Shown here: piece by piece, positions 17,744 through 26,011 of the stretch
Layout: every line of letters starts with the position of its first letter
Position numbering within the stretch: the stretch's first letter is position 1
NCBI GenBank assembly: GCA_947377285.1
Contig: CANCFT010000003.1
Location: 1-64,000, forward strand
Direction: 5' to 3'
DNA: 64,000 nt
DNA from: Bacteriovoracaceae bacterium
Lineage (GTDB): Bacteria; Bdellovibrionota; Bacteriovoracia; Bacteriovoracales; Bacteriovoracaceae
The notes under the pieces: model-generated
What the model was told of the DNA's origin: nothing
The model's input: the letters and a program-made list of their open reading frames with translations, nothing else
Database searches by the model: none
Position numbers and translations under genes: made by a program

Positions 17744-18522
17744 AAAAACACAAATTACTTTTTATACTAACAACTTTATTCATGCTTTCTTCTTGCTCTA
17801 CTTACATGAACACTATCTACAAGGATTTTGAACAGCAAGAAAGACAAAATAGTGAAGTTGATATTCCCTCAGACAGTTTTGAACAGTATCGCCATCCGAA
17901 ACGAAAAACATCTACTGAATACAATCGTGTTGACCGGACTGTAACAACAGGAAATGAAAAATCGGTTTCTCCATCAGTTAAACGACAATACAAGTCGGAA
18001 AAAGAAGCAGTTAAACGCTATACTGCAAGTGACCTTACGGATAAAGGAAGCGATGGCAGTCTTTGGGCAGGTAGCGATCCAAATGCATTTTTATTCTCAA
18101 ACAATAAAAGTAAAAACCCTGGCGATATCGTACAAATTAATGTTCTTTCAAGACTTAAAAACGAAATCACAATGGAATTAAAAAAAGCATTCCCTGATAA
18201 TCCTTATGATTCTAAGGCTCTCGCTGAGAGCAATAAGCCAACTGACTCAAAATCTCCCCCAACAGAAAAAACGACGAATGATAAAAAAGAAGGAGCAACC
18301 GATGCTGCCTCTACCGATAGCGCTCAAGATAAAATTTCTGGTGTAGTTGTCGAAGAAATAAATCGAGAACACTTGTTAATTAAAGGACGAAAAAATGTTC
18401 TTTTTAAAAATAGAAAACGGATGGTTGAAGTTCAAGCACTTGTCTCACGTAAAGACATTGGAGACAATGATACTGTAAGTTCTGATGCTATTTTAGAATC
18501 TAATGTAACTGTTGTTAGATAA
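17740..18522 (+). CDS. flgH: Flagellar L-ring lipoprotein FlgH
   Basis: FlgH forms the L ring in the outer membrane. A lipoprotein signal peptide ends LSSC (Cys19). After a charged, low-complexity stretch comes the family core GSLWAGSDPNAFLFSNNKSKNPGDIVQINVLS, where the loss of regular A/GDxxxV variation is normal for the group. The end, VEVQALVSRKDIGDNDTVSSDAILESNVTVV, corresponds to the usual VRPxDI..NTVxSxxIADAxI end but lacks the last glycine-rich tail. The middle contains a Thr/Ser/Lys-rich insertion (about 165-205). Confidence 0.87.
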   Translation: MKKHKLLFILTTLFMLSSCSTYMNTIYKDFEQQERQNSEVDIPSDSFEQYRHPKRKTSTEYNRVDRTVTTGNEKSVSPSVKRQYKSEKEAVKRYTASDLTDKGSDGSLWAGSDPNAFLFSNNKSKNPGDIVQINVLSRLKNEITMELKKAFPDNPYDSKALAESNKPTDSKSPPTEKTTNDKKEGATDAASTDSAQDKISGVVVEEINREHLLIKGRKNVLFKNRKRMVEVQALVSRKDIGDNDTVSSDAILESNVTVVR

Positions 18523-18533
18523 AGGATGTTCTA

Positions 18534-19538
18534 ATGAAACAAATGTTTTTAATTTTCTCGCTATTATTTTCTTCTGCTTCTTTTTCTTCTCCTAGTCGAT
18601 TAAAAGATTTGGTTACAGTTAAAGGTGTTCGTGAAAATCCAATTCTGGGTTACGGATTAGTCATTGGATTAAATGGTTCTGGAGATGCGGGCGGAGAAAT
18701 TACAAATACTTCTTTGAAAAAAATGTTTGAAAAGTTAGGCTTAAATCCAAAGACTGAAATTACTTCAAAAAACGTAGCTGCCGTAGTTGTCACAGCAAAA
18801 CTTCCTGCTTTTGCTCGCGTTGGTCAAAAACTTGATCTGGTTATCTCTTCAATTGGAGATGCTTCTTCACTTGCAGGTGGAACTTTACTAGTCACTCCAT
18901 TAAAAGGTGGAGATGGTAATATCTATGCTGTAGCTGCTGGACCTATGTCCATTGGCGGTTTAAAAAAAGGAGCTAAATTCGCAACTACGGGAACCATCCC
19001 AAGCGGAGCAACCGTTGAACGTGAAGTACTTACTGAGTTTGAAAAGAAAAACTCACTACGATTAAGTTTAAATAATCCAGATTTTACAACAGCGGCAAGG
19101 ATAGAAAAAGTTATCAATGAAGAACTTGGTGGTAAATTCGCTGCTGCTAAGGACTCAACTACAATTGATTTAGTTGTACCCGCTCAATATGAAAGAAATG
19201 TTGTTCAATTAATGGCGATTATCGAAAATTTTAGAGTCAATCCTGACACAGCTGCAAAAATAGTTATTAATGAGCGCACCGGTACGATTGTTGCGGGAGG
19301 TGATGTGACTGTTTCTCCTGTGGCCATTAGCCACTCTGATTTAACTATAGAAGTTAAAGGAGATGGTGGTGATAAAGGGGCCAAGCCTAATTCAATTTAT
19401 TATATGGATAAAGGTACAACACTTAATGAGCTCGTTAAAAGTTTAAACGCTTTTGGAGTAGCTCCGGAAGATCTTATTTCAATTTTTCAAACACTTAAGA
19501 AAGATGGCGCACTTGTTGGTGATATTGAAGTAATCTAG
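18534..19538 (+). CDS. flgI: Flagellar P-ring protein FlgI
   Basis: FlgI polymerises in the periplasm around the rod to form the P ring. A Sec signal peptide (about 1-18) precedes the very conserved RLKDLVTVKGVRENPILGYGLVIGLNGSGD. Other hallmarks are NVAAVVVTAKLPAFARVGQKLDLVISSIGDA, INERTGTIVAGGDVTVSPVAISHSDLTIEV and the C-terminal LVKSLNAFGVAPEDLISIFQTLKKDGAL. The 334 residues are slightly shorter than the 365 of E. coli. It follows flgH by 11 bases. Confidence 0.97.
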   Translation: MKQMFLIFSLLFSSASFSSPSRLKDLVTVKGVRENPILGYGLVIGLNGSGDAGGEITNTSLKKMFEKLGLNPKTEITSKNVAAVVVTAKLPAFARVGQKLDLVISSIGDASSLAGGTLLVTPLKGGDGNIYAVAAGPMSIGGLKKGAKFATTGTIPSGATVEREVLTEFEKKNSLRLSLNNPDFTTAARIEKVINEELGGKFAAAKDSTTIDLVVPAQYERNVVQLMAIIENFRVNPDTAAKIVINERTGTIVAGGDVTVSPVAISHSDLTIEVKGDGGDKGAKPNSIYYMDKGTTLNELVKSLNAFGVAPEDLISIFQTLKKDGALVGDIEVI

Positions 19539-19639
19539 TTGTGTATTTTTTATATCTAGCTTTTTGTAAAAATTTTATGTTAAAATTCTATTCAAGTCCC
19601 AATGATATGGGATGAACTCATAACTTAGGAAGAGTTTCA

Positions 19640-20134
19640 ATGAGTGTTTCAGATGTTACAACAAATTATGGGATTGCTACCAAAAAGCAACAGTCTAAAC
19701 CGATTGATTACAAATCAATCGATGATCGAAAGTTTATTCCAAAACAATATCAAGATGTAGCAGAAAGCATGGAAAGCCAATTTGCCGAAACTATGGTTAA
19801 GCAAATGAATCAAACTATTGATGAAAATGCTGGTGACGATTCTGGAATGGATTATTACAAATCACTGCAAACTTCAGAACGTGCCAAAATGATGGCCAAA
19901 CAAAACAATTTAGGTCTTCAAAATGTTATCCTAGATCAGATTTATCCCAAGCGAATGAGAAATGAGATGGCCCTCAAGCAATACGAAGCTCAGGCCAATT
20001 TAATTCACCATAATTTGCCTAGCTACAAAATAGCTCAAAAAAATGATAAGATTGAAATAGGGCAGAATGATTCTACCCCGCAGTCTGGTAATAAAGTGAT
20101 TACTGGACAAAACTCAGAAGGAGGCTTGCCATGA
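19640..20134 (+). CDS. flgJ: FlgJ-like rod-binding protein without muramidase domain
   Basis: The core (about 38-110) matches the rod-binding N-terminal domain of FlgJ: VAESMESQFAETMVKQMNQTI, a linker, then MDYYKSLQTSERAKMMAKQNNLGLQNVI. This part caps the growing rod. The glucosaminidase domain that cuts the wall in enterobacterial FlgJ is absent, as in many non-enteric bacteria, so another hydrolase must open the wall. The tail is Gln/Asn-rich and probably disordered. The stop overlaps the flgM start by 4 bases. Confidence 0.82.
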   Translation: MSVSDVTTNYGIATKKQQSKPIDYKSIDDRKFIPKQYQDVAESMESQFAETMVKQMNQTIDENAGDDSGMDYYKSLQTSERAKMMAKQNNLGLQNVILDQIYPKRMRNEMALKQYEAQANLIHHNLPSYKIAQKNDKIEIGQNDSTPQSGNKVITGQNSEGGLP

Positions 20135-20457
20135 GCACAGTCGATAGTACTACTTCCAGATCCCTTTTCATGCCAAATAAAAAGGAAACTCGCGAGAGTG
20201 GGAAAGTTGGGCCAGCTGGTTTAAAGAGGAACTCTGAAACGAGAAAAAATGAATTAGAAGCCTTTTCTAAGGAAGATTCTAAAGTCGATATCACAGATGC
20301 AATTAAAGATTTCTCACGTATTAAAAAAGTTGCAGATGCTGCTCCTAATATCGACAACACAGATAAAATAGAACGATTAAAAGCTCAAATTGCTGATGGA
20401 TCATACAAAATTGATTACGACGGGTTAAGTGACAAAATCATGGAACAAGAGTTTTAG
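20131..20457 (+). CDS. flgM: Anti-sigma-28 factor FlgM
   Basis: FlgM holds FliA (sigma-28) inactive until the hook is finished and FlgM is exported. The disordered, charged N-terminal half and the C-terminal sigma-binding helices VDITDAIKDFSRIKKVADAAPNID..KIERLKAQIADGSYKIDYDGLSDKIM fit the family well, the last segment being its signature. At 108 residues it is normal. Its place just before flgN-flgK-flgL is the usual one. Confidence 0.9.
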   Translation: MSTVDSTTSRSLFMPNKKETRESGKVGPAGLKRNSETRKNELEAFSKEDSKVDITDAIKDFSRIKKVADAAPNIDNTDKIERLKAQIADGSYKIDYDGLSDKIMEQEF

Positions 20458-20481
20458 AATCATTAATCCTCGAGATCTAGG

Positions 20482-20985
20482 ATGGAGCTTAGGATGAACG
20501 AAAAATTAGCAGTACTTTATTTTGAAGTAACGGATCTTTGGAAGCAATTATGTGAAGAACATAATGCTTTATTTAATGTTACTTGTGACGAATATTCCCT
20601 GCTCTTAAGTAGTGAGTTAAGTCTATTAGAAGAAAAACTCATTGAAAAAAACGACATTATTTTGCGTATAAGCGCACTAGAAACTATTCGAAGAGATTTA
20701 ATAAAAGAATTAAATATCATTGTTCCTGAAGTTGAAATAGACAACGTAAGCAAGCTATTAGAAGTTATGCGCACATATGAAATTGAAAACAAACAAAAGC
20801 ACTTATTTCGCTTTAATGCGCTCTTGATTGATATAATCGAAAAAATTCAAGCTCAAAACAAACGAAATCAACTTTTTATTAACAAAGCACTACTCTCACT
20901 TAAGCAAATTCGAATTGAGGTTACTGGGAAGAAAAATTTTTCGACCTACTCTTCAAAGGGTTCTGCCTTGAGCTCGAGCACTTAA
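20482..20985 (+). CDS. flgN: FlgN-like flagellar export chaperone
   Basis: The 167-residue, largely coiled-coil protein lies between flgM and flgK, where FlgN, the chaperone for FlgK and FlgL, is normally found. Sequence is weakly conserved in this family, but the helical heptads (ELSLLEEKLIEKNDIILRISALETIRRDLI) and the LFINKALLSLKQI end fit. A second ATG at 20494 has GGAG about 8 bases upstream and may be the true start. The call rests mostly on context. Confidence 0.72.
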   Translation: MELRMNEKLAVLYFEVTDLWKQLCEEHNALFNVTCDEYSLLLSSELSLLEEKLIEKNDIILRISALETIRRDLIKELNIIVPEVEIDNVSKLLEVMRTYEIENKQKHLFRFNALLIDIIEKIQAQNKRNQLFINKALLSLKQIRIEVTGKKNFSTYSSKGSALSSST

Positions 20986-20998
20986 CGAGGGGTGAGGC

Positions 20999-22462
20999 GT
21001 GGCAGACTTATTAGGTATTGGTAAATCAGGGCTCTTTGCTTCAAAAAAGGCTTTAGAAGTTACTGGTCACAACTTATCTAACGTTAACACCGAAGGATAT
21101 TCACGCCAAAAGGTTTTACAATCTACTGCAATTCCCGTTTCTACTGGCGGCTTTATCCAAGGTACTGGAGTTAAGGTCGACGGAATAAATAGAATCAATG
21201 ATGAGTTTCTAGATAAACGCCTAAACACTGCAGTTTCTTCAAGTAAGTTTTATGAAGCTCGCTCTGAGCACTTAGACCAAGTTGAGGGAATTTTTAACGA
21301 AGTTGACAATGAAGGTCTCAATCAAATTTTAAATAAATTTTTTAATTCATTCAGAGAATTAGCCAATCAACCTGAAAACGAAACAATACGTTCTGTAGTT
21401 CGAGATAATGCAGGCTTGGTTGTTAAAGACTTTAGAAGAATTAGAGAAACACTAGATTTTCAAGCACAGAGTATTGATAGAAAAATTACTACGTCCGTAA
21501 GTGATATTAATCAAATCCTCACGCATGTTGCAGACTTAAATGGAAAAATTGCAAACATTGAATCCCAACAAGGTGAATCTGGAGACTTAAGAGATCAAAG
21601 AGATCTTTCATTAAAAAATCTTTCAGAACATTTTAAAATTCACACTTACACAGATGAAAAAGGACGATATGTAATTACGGCACAAGGAATTGGAACATTG
21701 GTTACCGGTTTACATGTTCAAGAGTTAGCTGTTATATCTAAAAATAAAGTAAATTCTTCAAATAATATGAACGGATCAGTGGAAGTAGTTCTCAAAGACC
21801 GTCCTTCTCAAACTATTACTGATAAATTTTCTGGAGGTTCATTAGCCTCTGTCATTAAGGTAAGGAATGAGGATTTAAAAAAACTTCAAGATGAAATGGA
21901 TGGAATTGCCTTTCAATTTACAACCTCTGTAAATGCAATTCACCGCCAAGGTTTTGTTAATCGTCATATCAGTATTGGCGTAGATGGAACACCAGTAAAA
22001 ATGGATTCTAAAGGACTAACGACAGGAATAGATTTTTTTGCACAACCTCTTGAGGTAGATGGGGCATCTGGATCTATCGACCTATCAGATGCTGTAAAAA
22101 GTGATTTGAGCAATATCTCCGCGGCCCTAGCTCCTAATGCTCCTGGTGACAACAGAGTGGCCATTGCTATCTCTAAGCTTCAACATGAAAGAATTTCTGG
22201 TGAAGAATCTGTTACGCTTGAAGAAAAATATTTGCAAACAATTGGCAGTATCGGACTTGAAACCGGTAAAGCGAGACTTGATGCCGAACAATCAAATGGT
22301 CTCTTAGCTCAAGCCAATAGCATTAGAGAAAGATTAACTGGTGTTTCAATTGACGAGGAAACTGCTAACATGGTCCGCTTTCAGCATGCCTATGAGGCCT
22401 CGGCAAAAATGATGCAAGCTTCTGATGAAATGTTTAAAACAATATTGGAACTTAAAAGGTAA
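20999..22462 (+). CDS. flgK: Flagellar hook-associated protein 1 FlgK
   Basis: FlgK is the first hook-filament junction protein. The N-terminus GKSGLFASKKALEVTGHNLSNVNTEGYSRQKV and the C-terminus TGVSIDEETANMVRFQHAYEASAKMMQASDEMFKTILEL are diagnostic. The GTG start lies behind GAGG. At 487 residues it is on the short side but complete. It follows the FlgN-like chaperone by 13 bases and precedes flgL by 7. Confidence 0.97.
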   Translation: MADLLGIGKSGLFASKKALEVTGHNLSNVNTEGYSRQKVLQSTAIPVSTGGFIQGTGVKVDGINRINDEFLDKRLNTAVSSSKFYEARSEHLDQVEGIFNEVDNEGLNQILNKFFNSFRELANQPENETIRSVVRDNAGLVVKDFRRIRETLDFQAQSIDRKITTSVSDINQILTHVADLNGKIANIESQQGESGDLRDQRDLSLKNLSEHFKIHTYTDEKGRYVITAQGIGTLVTGLHVQELAVISKNKVNSSNNMNGSVEVVLKDRPSQTITDKFSGGSLASVIKVRNEDLKKLQDEMDGIAFQFTTSVNAIHRQGFVNRHISIGVDGTPVKMDSKGLTTGIDFFAQPLEVDGASGSIDLSDAVKSDLSNISAALAPNAPGDNRVAIAISKLQHERISGEESVTLEEKYLQTIGSIGLETGKARLDAEQSNGLLAQANSIRERLTGVSIDEETANMVRFQHAYEASAKMMQASDEMFKTILELKR

Positions 22463-22469
22463 TTAACTA

Positions 22470-23483
22470 ATGACTAGAGTTTCAGAAAACAGCACAACTG
22501 CTTCTCTAAAATATGCTCTCAATAGAACGAAAGCAAAAATGGAAGATTTGCAACTAAAGGGCTCCACCCTTAAAACAATTAGTAAGCCCTCTGATAATCC
22601 TGTCAGTAACGTCGAAGCAATGGCATTGACTTCATCTACAAATGACAATGTTCAATACCTTAAAAATGCTGATTTCGCTTTGTTAAATCTAAACGTAACA
22701 GAAAAATCTTTAGAAGAATTAACAGATCTTTTAACTAAAGCAAAAGAAATTGCGATCGCCCAATCATCAGATTTTTTCAATGCTGACGTAAGAAAAAACG
22801 TCGCAAATGAAATTCATCAGCTTTACAATCAATCCCTGGCCATATCTAATAAAAAAGTTGGTCTAAAAAATATTTTTGCTGGTACCAACACTCTGACTGT
22901 TCCTTTTGATTCAAATGGAAATTACAAAGGTGACTCTGGTCATATTAACTTAGAAGTTTCTCGCAATTTTTTTGTTCCAGTTAACTTAACCGGGGAAGAA
23001 GTTTTTTTTAATTCTGAAGACAATGCTGGAATTGAAAATCCACTCGAAAAATTTGAACAATTTGATAAAACAGCAATCGGTCGTGACCTTGCTTCAAAAG
23101 ATGCAACTGGCTTAGAAAATAAAGAAGGTGAGACATTTAAAACAAGAGATAATTTATTTTCTCAACTTCGAGCTCTAGCTTCAGCACTCGAGAGTAATGA
23201 TCCTCAAATGATTCAAGGCTTACTTGAAAAATTTGATAGTAGTATCTCTAGATTAATTACACTCAGAACACGTATTGGTTCAATTTCAAATTCAGTTGAA
23301 ACTTCAAAATCTACACTTGAAAGTGAGAACATTGATCACACTGCTAGAAAAAGTTCATTGCTTGATGCAGACGTTGCAGAATTATTTTCTGATATCAATA
23401 AGCAGCAATCTGTTTTAAAAACGACGTACCAGTCTACGCAGGGTGTAATGAATCAGTCACTCATGGATTTTTTACATCGCTAA
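22470..23483 (+). CDS. flgL: Flagellar hook-associated protein 3 FlgL
   Basis: FlgL is the second junction protein and a flagellin relative. The N-terminal flagellin-like helix (MTRVSENSTTASLKYALNRTKAKMEDLQLKGS in part, followed by SKPSDNPVSN) and the C-terminal DADVAELFSDINKQQSVLKTTYQSTQGVMNQSLMDFL mark it. The 337-residue length is normal. It is the last structural gene of the run; csrA starts 150 bases on, behind its own probable promoter. Confidence 0.94.
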   Translation: MTRVSENSTTASLKYALNRTKAKMEDLQLKGSTLKTISKPSDNPVSNVEAMALTSSTNDNVQYLKNADFALLNLNVTEKSLEELTDLLTKAKEIAIAQSSDFFNADVRKNVANEIHQLYNQSLAISNKKVGLKNIFAGTNTLTVPFDSNGNYKGDSGHINLEVSRNFFVPVNLTGEEVFFNSEDNAGIENPLEKFEQFDKTAIGRDLASKDATGLENKEGETFKTRDNLFSQLRALASALESNDPQMIQGLLEKFDSSISRLITLRTRIGSISNSVETSKSTLESENIDHTARKSSLLDADVAELFSDINKQQSVLKTTYQSTQGVMNQSLMDFLHR

Positions 23484-23550
23484 ATTACCGGTATTTTTAC
23501 TTTATAAATTGTTGCACCTAGCATAAATTTAAAAATAATATAATTTTTTC

Positions 23551-23579
23551 TTGCGTTTTAGTTCTATGAATAATATATG
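23551..23579 (+). promoter_or_regulatory. Possible sigma-70 promoter of csrA
   Basis: TTGCGT and TATATG are 17 bases apart, about 55 bases ahead of the csrA start. The leader that follows contains an imperfect hairpin, GGTTTGATC against GATCAACC (23590-23612). The match is moderate in AT-rich DNA, so this is tentative. Confidence 0.35.
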
Positions 23580-23633
23580 AAGCACTGCGGGTTTGATCAT
23601 GAAAGATCAACCATAAGCGTTTGAGGGTTAGTT

Positions 23634-23864
23634 ATGCTGGTTTTGACAAGGAAGCTCGGCGAAAGCATCGCAATAGACGACCATATTAAAATTGTCGTTG
23701 TTCAAATAAAAGGTAAGCAAGTACGTCTAGGTATTAAGGCTCCCCCTGAAACTAAAATCCATCGTGAGGAAGTTTACAAGGCGATTCAAGATCAAAATAC
23801 CGAAGCAGCACAAGCTGACTTAAGTTCCATCACAAATTTAGCCAATGAGTTAAACAAGAAGTAA
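23634..23864 (+). CDS. csrA: Carbon storage / translational regulator CsrA
   Basis: CsrA is a dimeric RNA-binding protein that blocks or protects GGA-containing mRNA leaders, classically flagellin mRNA. MLVLTRKLGESIAIDDHIKIVVVQIKGKQVRLGIKAP is near consensus, and the RNA-binding Arg of the RLGIxAP segment and the HREEVY helix are intact. At 76 residues it has a slightly long C-terminal tail. fliW follows by 86 bases, so regulator and antagonist are encoded together. Confidence 0.97.
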   Translation: MLVLTRKLGESIAIDDHIKIVVVQIKGKQVRLGIKAPPETKIHREEVYKAIQDQNTEAAQADLSSITNLANELNKK

Positions 23865-23950
23865 TTTCCTGCTTGCTCTTTTGCCCCTACGACTGTTAGA
23901 ATCGTTGACAGAGGTCGGTATTCGATCTTTTTGCTCAACGGAGGCCTAGA

Positions 23951-24532
23951 GTGAAAATCAAAACATCAAGATTCGGCGAACTAGAAGTCGACAAAAAAGA
24001 CATTATTGAGTTTACAGAAGGTTTACTCGGTTTTGAAAATCTAAAGAAATTCTTTATCGTTGATCCAGGTGATCAGACGCTAATTCTTTGGTTACAATCT
24101 ATCGATGATGCTGGGACTGCGTTCCCTATTATTGAACCAAAAATCTTTCAACCAAATTACATGGTTAAGTTGTTACCAGTAGAACTTAACAGCCTAAGCC
24201 TAGAAAATTTACAAAATGCTAGTGTTTATACTGTTCTGACTATTCCGCAAAATGTAACTGAGATGTCTGCTAATTTAAAAGCACCAATTATTATCAATAA
24301 TAAAACGAAAGTTGCACGACAAATTGTACTTCAAGATTCAAAACTTGAAGTTCGTTTCAAGATGTATATTGATTTAAAAAAATACATTGTTAACTACACT
24401 TCAGACGATTCAAAACGAACGAATGTTAGTTCTCCAAATGGATCAAATGATAAAGAGCAAGGAATTGCAGTGATCCAAGCGAATGTTACTCCGAATGTTA
24501 ATTCAAATAAAAATTCACCCGAAGCAAATTAA
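23951..24532 (+). CDS. fliW: Flagellar assembly factor FliW (CsrA antagonist)
   Basis: FliW binds either flagellin or CsrA and so ties CsrA activity to the flagellin pool. The family features are ELEVDKKDIIEFTEGLLGFENLKKFFIVD near the start and LTIPQNVTEMSANLKAPIIINNKTKVARQIVL later. The last 45 residues, Asn/Ser-rich, extend beyond the usual length of about 150. A terminator follows 9 bases after the stop. Confidence 0.93.
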   Translation: MKIKTSRFGELEVDKKDIIEFTEGLLGFENLKKFFIVDPGDQTLILWLQSIDDAGTAFPIIEPKIFQPNYMVKLLPVELNSLSLENLQNASVYTVLTIPQNVTEMSANLKAPIIINNKTKVARQIVLQDSKLEVRFKMYIDLKKYIVNYTSDDSKRTNVSSPNGSNDKEQGIAVIQANVTPNVNSNKNSPEAN

Positions 24533-24540
24533 GAACTTAT

Positions 24541-24577
24541 AAGCACAATTTCCTCACTAGAGTAGGTTGTGCTTTTT
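24541..24577. terminator. Terminator between fliW and the convergent TPR gene
   Basis: AAGCACAA (24541-24548) pairs with TTGTGCTT (24567-24574), with an inner CCT/AGG pair in the loop, followed by Ts. It sits in the 43-base gap between the convergent genes fliW and the TPR gene and overlaps the latter's last codon region; it probably serves the plus strand and may serve both. Confidence 0.65.
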
Positions 24578-25316
24578 ATAATGAACGCAAATTCGTCTCA
24601 GTTGCTGTTTTAGATAAATTTAAATACATACTTGCTTCTGAGTTAAAAGGATCTTTAAGGATAACTTTTTCCCATTCTGCTTGCGCCTCTAATATATTTC
24701 CATTACCAAAATGTATAACACCAAGTGCGATTCTAGCTGGGGCGTAAGACGGAACTTCATTTTTTACAACTCTAAGCTCTTCAATGGCTTTCGCAATAAA
24801 GCCTTTTTTGGCATAAACCTTTGCGATTTTAATTTTGGCTTCAAGATTATCACTATCGAGAGAAACAACCTTATTATATTCAAAAAGTGCTTCATCATAT
24901 CGATTGTAAGAGAGGTATAAATCTGCAATTTCAAAATGCTTTGAGGCGAATTTTTTATTGATATGCTTGTCTTCTAATAGTCCTGAACCTTTTGTTTTAC
25001 CCTTAACACGCTCATTGGCCAATTCAAAAACTTTTCGTGCTTCCTCATATTGTCCAATATCATTATAAAGTACAGACAGACTAATTGCGGCATCTGTATG
25101 TTCAGGGCTTAATGATAAAACTTTGCCAAATGCTTTAATTGCTTTTCCAATTTCTCCATTAATATGAAAAATATTGGCCAACAAGAAAAAGGCATCTACA
25201 TTATGATCATCAGATTCGATAATATCGCTTAGAATGATTTGGGCTTTTTTATATTCGAGCTTTTCAAATAATTCACGAGCAGTTTTTAGTAATTGTTCAT
25301 TGTTTGAAGTATACAT
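24576..25316 (-). CDS. Tetratricopeptide repeat protein
   Basis: The 246-residue protein is built of about six TPR units, for instance AFFLLANIFHINGEIGKAIKAFGKVLSLSPEH and the pattern repeating every 34 residues to the end. It has no signal peptide or membrane helix, so it is likely cytoplasmic and mediates protein contacts. It follows bamD by 8 bases on the minus strand, so the two may be co-expressed, though BamD acts in the periplasm. No enzymatic domain is seen and the partner is unknown. Confidence 0.85.
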   Translation of the reverse strand: MYTSNNEQLLKTARELFEKLEYKKAQIILSDIIESDDHNVDAFFLLANIFHINGEIGKAIKAFGKVLSLSPEHTDAAISLSVLYNDIGQYEEARKVFELANERVKGKTKGSGLLEDKHINKKFASKHFEIADLYLSYNRYDEALFEYNKVVSLDSDNLEAKIKIAKVYAKKGFIAKAIEELRVVKNEVPSYAPARIALGVIHFGNGNILEAQAEWEKVILKDPFNSEASMYLNLSKTATETNLRSL

Positions 25317-25324
25317 TTTAAACC

Positions 25325-25984
25325 TCAGTGAATTATTAATTTATTTGCTTTATCTATTTGTGTTAAAATTCTAAGTTTTTCTTCTTTGTTTCTTAACGTT
25401 TTTAAAATGTCTTCATATCTATTTTTTGCAGCTTCAAAATCACGAGTTTTGAAATAAAAATCTGCAATATAAATTTCTTTTTTTTCAACCATTTCTTCAA
25501 TTTGATTGATTCTACTCTGGGCGTCTTTAACATATTCGGTATTAGGATAATTTTGAATTAGCTCATTAAAATATTTGATCGCGTCTAAACCAGCAGAAAG
25601 ATCCCGGTCGAAAGTCGATGGCAATTGTCTATAAAATGATTCAGAAATTCTAAAAATAACGTACCCAAGCTCACTGTATTTCGGGTGAAAATCTCTAAAA
25701 AGTATATAAGCTGATGCTGCTTCTGCATAATTTTCTTGAGAAAATAAAATATCAGCCTGTAATAGCTCTGCATGAGTCGCATAAAAACTATATGGATATT
25801 GTGATCTAATTGAGTTTAATTTCTCAGTTGCTTGAATATATCTAGACTTAGAAATGAGCTCAGTCGCCTCTTTAAATAAAATTTCTGCCTCGGTGCTACC
25901 AGTCGGCCTCTTAGTAGCGCAAGAGAGTAGGATAAATGAAAAAATCAGTAACAAAAACTTCAAAATTCTCAATGAAAACTCCAT
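25325..25984 (-). CDS. bamD: Outer-membrane assembly lipoprotein BamD
   Basis: BamD is the essential lipoprotein of the BAM complex that inserts beta-barrels. The signal peptide ends LLSC (Cys22). The body is five TPR-like units with the family's LFKEATELISKSRYIQATEKLNSIRSQYPYSFYATHAELLQADILFSQENYAEA and IKYFNELIQNYPNTEYVKDAQSRI. At 219 residues it is close to E. coli BamD (245). It lies at the 3' end of a minus-strand run from 27669 with short gaps. Confidence 0.92.
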   Translation of the reverse strand: MEFSLRILKFLLLIFSFILLSCATKRPTGSTEAEILFKEATELISKSRYIQATEKLNSIRSQYPYSFYATHAELLQADILFSQENYAEAASAYILFRDFHPKYSELGYVIFRISESFYRQLPSTFDRDLSAGLDAIKYFNELIQNYPNTEYVKDAQSRINQIEEMVEKKEIYIADFYFKTRDFEAAKNRYEDILKTLRNKEEKLRILTQIDKANKLIIH

Positions 25985-26011
25985 TAAACCAAGCTATTAA
26001 AATAAAGCGTA

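Noticed and set aside
23590-23612. Hairpin in the csrA leader as an autoregulatory CsrA site
   Set aside because: The hairpin loop is ATGAAA and has no GGA core, which CsrA sites need.
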